From contig NZ_JHQL01000001.1 in the NCBI RefSeq assembly GCF_000712975.1, forward strand, positions 352,625-416,624: a stretch of DNA of 64,000 nt. Reading direction: 5' to 3'. Source of the stretch: Vreelandella neptunia. Lineage in GTDB: Bacteria; Pseudomonadota; Gammaproteobacteria; Pseudomonadales; Halomonadaceae. How positions within the stretch are numbered: position 1 is the first letter of the stretch; every line of letters begins with the position of its first letter. Of the stretch, positions 59,982 to 64,000 are shown one piece after another. The notes under the pieces are model-generated. The model searched no databases. It was given only the letters and a program-made list of their open reading frames with translations, and had not been told where the DNA came from. The translations under genes were made by a program, and so were the position numbers.

Positions 59982-60078
59982 GCCCTTAGCGGGAATCCAT
60001 GTTGACCTGGGATTTCGAGCTGCTGCAGGTCAAGGTCAAGGTCAAGGTGGATTCCCGATAACCCCACTCGGGAATGAC
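59969..60078. repeat. MITE/REP-like palindromic element
   Basis: Outer arms GTCATTCCCG (59969) and CGGGAATGAC (60069-60078), inner arms CGGGAATCCA (59990-59999) and TGGATTCCCG (60048-60057), with GTCAAG repeated three times in the centre (about 60029-60046). Nested inverted arms of this kind are typical of small non-coding palindromic elements dispersed in genomes. No transposase is encoded. Confidence 0.75.
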
Positions 60079-60132
60079 AGTGCGGTGACTCGGAATGAAA
60101 GTGCGGTGACTCGGGAATGATGTACGGTGACT
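60069..60132 (+). repeat. Three tandem 21-22-base copies on the right arm
   Basis: CGGGAATGA-type units each ending in GGTGACT (60069-60090, 60091-60111, 60112-60132). They reuse the right arm of the palindromic element and look like its partial duplication. Confidence 0.75.
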
Positions 60133-60185
60133 AAAAACCATCGGTGTGCTCTGTGCTAGCTGCTACAACTGACATGTTCATCATA

Positions 60186-60232
60186 TTGTACATGTTAAGG
60201 TCTAAGGCTATACTTGTCCTGTAAAGCGTACA
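60186..60232 (+). promoter_or_regulatory. Promoter and YefM-type operator of the YefM/YoeB pair
   Basis: TTGTAC (60186-60191) and TATACT (60209-60214) with a 17-base spacer. The -35 overlaps TGTACA (60187-60192), the core of the YefM operator in E. coli, and a related CGTACA lies at 60227-60232. Confidence 0.7.
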
Positions 60233-60244
60233 AGTGGAGGCTCT

Positions 60245-60499
60245 ATGAAAATTGTATCTTTTACAGAGGCAAGAAATAGTTTGAAAGCAGTATTAGATTC
60301 CGTTGTTAATGACGCGGATACAGCGGTGATTACTCGCCGTGATTCGGAAGATGCTGTTGTTATGTCGCTAGACTACTACAACAGTCTGATGGAAACGGTG
60401 CACTTACTGCGCTCACCGGCGAATGCTGAACATTTGAATCGCTCAATTGAACAGTTCAAAGCAGGTAAGGTAACCCATAGAGACTTAATGGATGAGTAG
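60245..60499 (+). CDS. yefM: YefM/Phd-family antitoxin
   Basis: 84-residue antitoxin that neutralises YoeB and represses its own promoter. The N-terminal DNA-binding part (KIVSFTEARNSLKAVLDSVV, then AVITRRDSEDAVVMSLDYYN) is typical; the C-terminal tail (EHLNRSIEQFKAGK) binds the toxin. GGAGG precedes the ATG. The toxin gene overlaps its 3' end by eight bases. Confidence 0.95.
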   Translation: MKIVSFTEARNSLKAVLDSVVNDADTAVITRRDSEDAVVMSLDYYNSLMETVHLLRSPANAEHLNRSIEQFKAGKVTHRDLMDE

Positions 60500-60755
60500 T
60501 CGTTTACTGTCATGGACTGACGAATCCTGGAGCGATTACCTGTATTGGCAAACCCAGGACAAAAAAACGCTGAAACGAATAAACAAGCTTATAAACGACG
60601 CTAGACGCTCACCCTTTGAAGGTATTGGTAAACCAGAGCCGTTAAAGGAAAACTTAGCTGGTTTTTGGTCGCGACGTATAGATGATACGAATCGATTAGT
60701 CTACGCAGTTGATGATAATGCGATTACGATCATTTCGTGTCGTTATCACTATTAG
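60492..60755 (+). CDS. yoeB: YoeB/Txe-family mRNA interferase toxin
   Basis: 87-residue RelE-fold ribonuclease that cuts mRNA at the ribosomal A site. Motifs: LLSWTDESWSDYLYWQTQDK, KRINKLINDARRSPFEGIG, KPEPLKENLAGFWSRRID (catalytic Glu/Arg region), and the C-terminal ISCRYHY with conserved His-Tyr end. Downstream partner of the YefM gene. Confidence 0.96.
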   Translation: MSSRLLSWTDESWSDYLYWQTQDKKTLKRINKLINDARRSPFEGIGKPEPLKENLAGFWSRRIDDTNRLVYAVDDNAITIISCRYHY

Positions 60756-60776
60756 TTTCGGCCCTTCCACAGGGCA

Positions 60777-60850
60777 GCTAACAAGTTAGTTACTGCACCG
60801 GAAAAATAACTCGCTGGCGCCCATCATTTTCCGGTGAGTAAAGCGTTAGC
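60777..60850 (+). other. attC-like hairpin between two toxin-antitoxin pairs
   Basis: Outer boxes GCTAAC (60777) and GTTAGC (60845-60850) enclose an imperfect stem: TTACT-G-CACCGGAAAA against TTTTCCGGTG-AGTAA, with unpaired spacers and one bulged G, and a 21-base loop. It begins ...TAACAA and ends GCGTTA, as attC sites of integron cassettes do. The outer boxes match the R-box consensus at 6 of 7 positions. No integrase gene is in the window. Confidence 0.5.
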
Positions 60851-60953
60851 GCTACTCCAAATCCCGAAAGGGTAAGTTGTTGGCTCAGGCTCGGGTAACT
60901 CAAATAATATAGATCTGCTTGTTGCGTGATGCGCAACGCGCTATGATGTGCTG

Positions 60954-61232
60954 ATGATTAAATCATTCCGCCACAAGGGACTCAAGCGGTTCTACGCTAG
61001 TGGCAGCACCGCTGGTATACAAGCGGATCATGCCAAGAAATTGCGTATGCAGCTTGCTGCTCTGGACACGGCCGTGTCAGTAGAAGATATGGATATCCCC
61101 GGTTTTAGGCTCCACCCGTTGAAGGGGAGAGACAAAGCGCGGTGGTCAATTTGGGTCAACGGAAATTGGCGCATGACGTTCGAATTTCGAGATGGTAATG
61201 CGTACATTCTTGATTATGAGGATTATCACTAA
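60954..61232 (+). CDS. higB: HigB-family (RelE superfamily) toxin
   Basis: 92-residue toxin, ATG 60954 (a GTG two codons earlier is in frame). It begins [14 protein letters not shown], and has [36 protein letters not shown] and [10 protein letters not shown], as in HigB. The toxin precedes its antitoxin, the reverse of most pairs and normal for higBA. Their coding regions overlap by one base. Confidence 0.95.
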   Translation: MIKSFRHKGLKRFYASGSTAGIQADHAKKLRMQLAALDTAVSVEDMDIPGFRLHPLKGRDKARWSIWVNGNWRMTFEFRDGNAYILDYEDYH

Positions 61233-61525
61233 TGACGATGCATAATCCGCCGCATCCTGGCGAATTTATTCGGGAAGTTTACCTAGAGCCTTTTGGTATT
61301 AGCTCCCGTCAGCTTGCTTCCAACTTGGGTGTTTCACCATCCACCTTGTCACGGTTGCTCAAAGGGGATAGTGGCATTAGCCCTGAAATGTCTTTGCGCT
61401 TGTCGAAGGTTCTCGGACGTACCCCAGAGAGCTGGCTATTAATGCAGGATATGTATGACCTATGGATGGCTCGCAGCACAATTAATTTGGACGACCTGCA
61501 GCCATTGGATTTTGAGGCCGCTTAA
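61232..61525 (+). CDS. higA: HigA-family XRE antitoxin
   Basis: 97-residue helix-turn-helix antitoxin: [16 protein letters not shown], then [20 protein letters not shown] as DNA-recognition unit and [20 protein letters not shown]. It neutralises HigB and represses the operon. Downstream partner of the higB gene. Confidence 0.95.
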   Translation: MTMHNPPHPGEFIREVYLEPFGISSRQLASNLGVSPSTLSRLLKGDSGISPEMSLRLSKVLGRTPESWLLMQDMYDLWMARSTINLDDLQPLDFEAA

Positions 61526-61643
61526 CGATTGCTACTGTTGTCGTTGGCATCCTGTTGTAAAAAGCTGAGCAACCAAACTTATTGGAAATCTGTATGCCGC
61601 CAGACTAGGTTCAGGTTTCTAATAGAGAAAGCACGGACGCGAT

Positions 61644-61805
61644 ATGAACCTACTTTTCCTCGGCACCTCCGCAGGCGTGCTCACCAAGCAACGCAACGTC
61701 TCCGGCATCGCCTTGCGCGAGAGCAAAGGGAAAGGTTGGTATCTGATCGATTGCGGTGAGGGCACCCAGCATCAGGTGTTGCACACCAAGCTGTCGTTTC
61801 ATTAA
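61644..61805 (+). pseudogene. 5' fragment of an RNase Z-type gene
   Basis: 53 codons ([20 protein letters not shown] ... LSFH, then stop) that match the first 53 codons of the complete gene at 62494, with 50 of 53 residues identical but only about 84 percent nucleotide identity by hand count; most changes are at third positions. It keeps the family motif CGEGTQ, where the full copy has CGESTQ. It ends exactly where homology stops and a Doc-type toxin-antitoxin pair begins. Confidence 0.85.
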
Positions 61806-61859
61806 CTTTTTTTATGCTGGCTCAGGTGTATAATCTTACCCAATTGCTCGGAGGTGCTC

Positions 61860-62030
61860 ATGAACACAAAGATAGAAGCGTACGGCGTTAAGGCTGTTAA
61901 ACGTCCTAAAATTGTGGCCAGCAAGAAACTTGATCTCTCCGGTGAGTCTGGCCAGCAAATTGTTAAGTCTGAAACCAAGCTGGTTCTCAGAACGCATAAG
62001 CGAACTTTCAAAAAGCTAGCTGATATGTGA
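61860..62030 (+). CDS. Small antitoxin of the Doc-type pair
   Basis: 56 residues (NTKIEAYGVKAVKRPKIVAS ... KKLADM), behind GGAGGTG. Basic, with a C-terminal helix. The stop overlaps the toxin's ATG. I do not recognise the sequence family; the assignment to antitoxin rests on the tight overlap with the Doc-like gene and its size. Confidence 0.75.
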   Translation: MNTKIEAYGVKAVKRPKIVASKKLDLSGESGQQIVKSETKLVLRTHKRTFKKLADM

Positions 62031-62431
62031 TGAACCTTATTTTCTTTCCTTTCGAGCGTGTTCTGGAGATAAATATCTTCATCCTTGAGCATGAGCCAGG
62101 TATGAAAGGGGCTGCCGATATAAATAAGCTTCAAGGCGCGTTAGGTAGAGTAGACAATGCTATTGCATACTCTGGCTTGGATGACGTTTTCGAGATTGCG
62201 GCAAAATATGTAGCATCCATTGCTCTTTCCCACTCTTTACCAGATGCAAACAAGCGAACTGGTTTGGCAGTTGGCCTGGAATATTTGTCTCTTAATGATT
62301 TCGAACTTACCGCTGATAATGAGTTATTTGCTGACGCAGTCAAAGACCTGGTGATCGGTGCCATTGATGAGTCCGATTTTGCTGATTTACTCTACGCTCA
62401 ATATGCTGCAGAGCAAGATAATAAACTATAA
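62030..62431 (+). CDS. Fic/Doc-family toxin (death-on-curing type)
   Basis: 133 residues from ATG 62030. The Fic active-site motif is seen as HSLPDANKRTGLAVGLEYL (usual form HxFxxGNxR or, in Doc, HxFxxxNKR). The N-terminus (PFERVLEINIFILEHEPGMKG, KLQGALGRVDNAIAYSGLDDV) matches the Doc group. Such enzymes phosphorylate EF-Tu or AMPylate targets. AT-rich compared with the flanking core genes. Confidence 0.9.
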   Translation: MNLIFFPFERVLEINIFILEHEPGMKGAADINKLQGALGRVDNAIAYSGLDDVFEIAAKYVASIALSHSLPDANKRTGLAVGLEYLSLNDFELTADNELFADAVKDLVIGAIDESDFADLLYAQYAAEQDNKL

Positions 62432-62493
62432 TAACGGCACCCATTTACCCGCAAGTGGATGACCTGTATCACCGCTACCGGTTTGAGCAACAC

Positions 62494-63456
62494 ATGAACC
62501 TACTCTTTCTCGGCACCTCCGCCGGTGTGCCCACTAAACAAAGAAACGTCTCTGGGATCGCTTTGCGTGAAAGCAAAGGGAAGGGCTGGTATCTGGTTGA
62601 TTGTGGTGAGAGCACTCAGCATCAGGTCTTACATACCAAGCTGTCGTTCCATTCGTTGAAAGCCATCTTGATTACCCATGTGCACGGCGACCACTGCTAT
62701 GGGCTGCCGGGCATTCTGGCGAGTGCCGCCATGGGTGGCCGGAAAGCGCCGCTGACTATTGTTGCGCCCGCAGGTATCCAAACGTGGTTTGAGGCAACCT
62801 GTGAGGTGACGCAGCTATGCTTACCTTTCGCCCTGGAGTTTATCGCCTCAGACGATCTGCCAAGCGTTGAGTTTGAGAGCATCGCGGTTGAGACCTTCGG
62901 ACTTTCACATCGGGTGGCGTCTTATGCCTATGCATTTACGGAGCGAAAGGTTGATGCTGCCCTGGACGTGGATAAGCTAGCGCAAAAGGGGATTCCAAGA
63001 GGGCCGTTGTGGGGGCAGTTGAAGCAAGGGGTTGATAGTGAGTTTGCAGGTGAGCAGTTAAAAAGCAATGATTACTTAATTTTTAAGAATAAGCCCAGGA
63101 AAGTAGTGATCGCTGGAGACAATGACCAGCCTGACTTATTGAACGAGGCGTGTGCAGAGGCGCAGGTGTTGGTGCATGAGGCCACCTATACCGAAGGGAT
63201 GGCTGAGAAGGCTGGCGATGTGGGACATAGCTACGCCAAACTTGTTGCTGCTTTTGCCGAATCGATAAAGCTACCTAATTTGGTGCTGACGCACTTCAGC
63301 CCTCGTTATCAGCTTAACCCCAGTGCGTCGCCGTCTATCGAGGACATCCGCAAAGAAGCACAAAGCGTCTATTCAGGCTCGCTTTTCTTGGCGCGGGATT
63401 TTAGCGAATACACCTTGGAAAAAACGGGCCACTTTTCTGAAATAAAGGGCGAGTAG
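62494..63456 (+). CDS. RNase Z/ElaC-type metallo-beta-lactamase-fold protein (complete copy)
   Basis: 320 residues from ATG 62494 (a GTG at 62455 is in frame). Zinc motifs include THVHGDHCYGLPGIL (HxHxDH), FGLSHRVASYAYAF, AGDNDQPDLL and LTHFSPRYQ. The CGE-G-TQ motif reads CGESTQ. Expected to process tRNA 3' ends or related RNAs. The first 53 codons are present again, diverged, upstream at 61644. There is no obvious ribosome-binding site ahead of the ATG. Confidence 0.88.
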   Translation: MNLLFLGTSAGVPTKQRNVSGIALRESKGKGWYLVDCGESTQHQVLHTKLSFHSLKAILITHVHGDHCYGLPGILASAAMGGRKAPLTIVAPAGIQTWFEATCEVTQLCLPFALEFIASDDLPSVEFESIAVETFGLSHRVASYAYAFTERKVDAALDVDKLAQKGIPRGPLWGQLKQGVDSEFAGEQLKSNDYLIFKNKPRKVVIAGDNDQPDLLNEACAEAQVLVHEATYTEGMAEKAGDVGHSYAKLVAAFAESIKLPNLVLTHFSPRYQLNPSASPSIEDIRKEAQSVYSGSLFLARDFSEYTLEKTGHFSEIKGE

Positions 63457-63567
63457 TGTTTTCTGCGCGTGGTCGTCTGGGCTGGTTACGTTTAGGGGTT
63501 TCGTGTTACAAGCCAGTGCTCGGCGCTGTTTGAGCCCCGATGACCGAACCCAGCAAGGAGAGTCCTC

Positions 63568-64000
63568 ATGCAGAAGTTGAGAGTCGATTTGGTGTCCGAT
63601 GTAGCATGCCCGTGGTGCGCGATCGGCTATCGGCGCTTCGAACAAGCGTTAGAGATACTTGATGGTGAGATCGATGTAGAACTCTTCTGGCAGCCCTTTG
63701 AGCTCAACCGGGATATGCCGCCCGAGGGCGAGCCGATCCTAGAGCACTTATGCCGCAAGTATGGCAAGGACGCGGCCAGCATGGAGCAGTCCCAGCGGGA
63801 GATTATGGCCGTGGCCGAAGAACTTGGGCTGAATTTCCGTGGTGCACTGGAGCGCCGGGCGAATAATACCTTCGATGCCCATCGTGTGCTTGCATGGGCC
63901 GCAACGCAGAACCGAGAGACGGCGCTGCAGTTGGCATTATTTGAGGCCTACTTTGGTGATGCCAAGCGTCCTTCGGATCCAGAGGTGCTACGAGAGAAGG
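63568..64000 (+). CDS. DsbA-family oxidoreductase, FrnE type (partial)
   Basis: The gene starts at ATG 63568 behind AAGGAGAG and runs off the window; about 144 residues are seen of some 215-220. Thioredoxin-fold start QKLRVDLVSDVACPWCAIGY with the CPWC active site, and FNRGA-like helix region RANNTFDAHRVLAWAATQ. FrnE-type proteins act as cytosolic disulfide isomerases or in polyketide-like pathways. Role here unknown. Confidence 0.9.
   Translation, partial: MQKLRVDLVSDVACPWCAIGYRRFEQALEILDGEIDVELFWQPFELNRDMPPEGEPILEHLCRKYGKDAASMEQSQREIMAVAEELGLNFRGALERRANNTFDAHRVLAWAATQNRETALQLALFEAYFGDAKRPSDPEVLREK

Larger units (their letters stand above)
59852..60244 (+). other. Intergenic repeat-rich stretch between the SMC operon and the YefM/YoeB pair
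   Basis: About 390 bases with no gene. It contains a 31-base direct repeat, a roughly 110-base palindromic element, three copies of a 21-22-base unit and the promoter/operator of the next toxin-antitoxin pair, described separately. Confidence 0.7.

Noticed and set aside
59920..60132. Possible CRISPR array
   Set aside because: The repeats are adjacent without unique spacers of constant length, share arms of one palindrome, and no cas genes are present.
61526..61643. Second attC site after higA
   Set aside because: The stretch begins TTAACGATTGC but has no matching GTTA-ending box or stem.

Overview
The window is chromosomal DNA of a gammaproteobacterium. Gene order and protein character point to Halomonas or a close relative in the Halomonadaceae: the long housekeeping synteny (trkA-rsmB-fmt-def, dprA-tsaC-hemF-aroE, der-bamB-yfgM-hisS-ispG-rodZ-pilW-rlmN-ndk, isc genes-cysE-trmJ, secF-secD-yajC-tgt-queA), the acidic surface proteins and the codon use all fit. 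The genus is an inference from recognised proteins; no search was run.

Layout. 1-32 kb is conserved core: potassium uptake and translation initiation (trkA, dodecin, rsmB, fmt, def); DNA uptake, tRNA modification, haem and shikimate genes (dprA, tsaC, hemF, aroE); two small envelope proteins, an M48 protease and a P-loop ATPase; the der-to-pilW run; rlmN, ndk and a reduced isc cluster (iscR-iscS-iscA only) beside cysE; trmJ and suhB; secDF-yajC with tgt and queA; and tRNA-Leu(CAA). 32.6-39.1 kb is one gene for a giant, repetitive, acidic surface protein of about 2164 residues. 39.3-52.4 kb is a catabolic region. On the plus strand lie an AraC regulator, RidA, an ornithine-cyclodeaminase-like reductase, two histone-deacetylase-fold amidohydrolases and a class IV aminotransferase. 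Convergent on the minus strand is an operon for a dipeptide-type ABC importer, an FAD hydroxyacid dehydrogenase and a HisC-like aminotransferase, divergent from a GntR/FCD regulator. Together these suggest uptake, deacylation, transamination and oxidation of an acylated amino compound whose identity cannot be read from sequence.

53.4-62.5 kb is an accessory defence and stability island. It holds a translationally coupled four-gene SMC operon (MukB-like ATPase, KITE-like, kleisin-like, Toprim protein) resembling Wadjet/Mks systems, a MITE-like palindrome with tandem repeats, a YefM/YoeB pair, an attC-like hairpin, a HigB/HigA pair, and a Doc-type pair lying between a truncated 5' copy and a complete copy of an RNase Z-type gene. 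The window ends inside a DsbA-family oxidoreductase.

Most notable points: the SMC operon and the palindrome in front of it; the toxin-antitoxin cassette that splits a diverged 5' duplicate of the rnz-like gene; an IscS lacking the usual C-terminal IscU-docking tail in a cluster without iscU, hscBA or fdx; twelve copies of a roughly 120-residue repeat in the giant protein; a protein upstream of dprA that lacks its family's LysM domain; and the paired deacetylase-fold enzymes next to RidA and aminotransferases.
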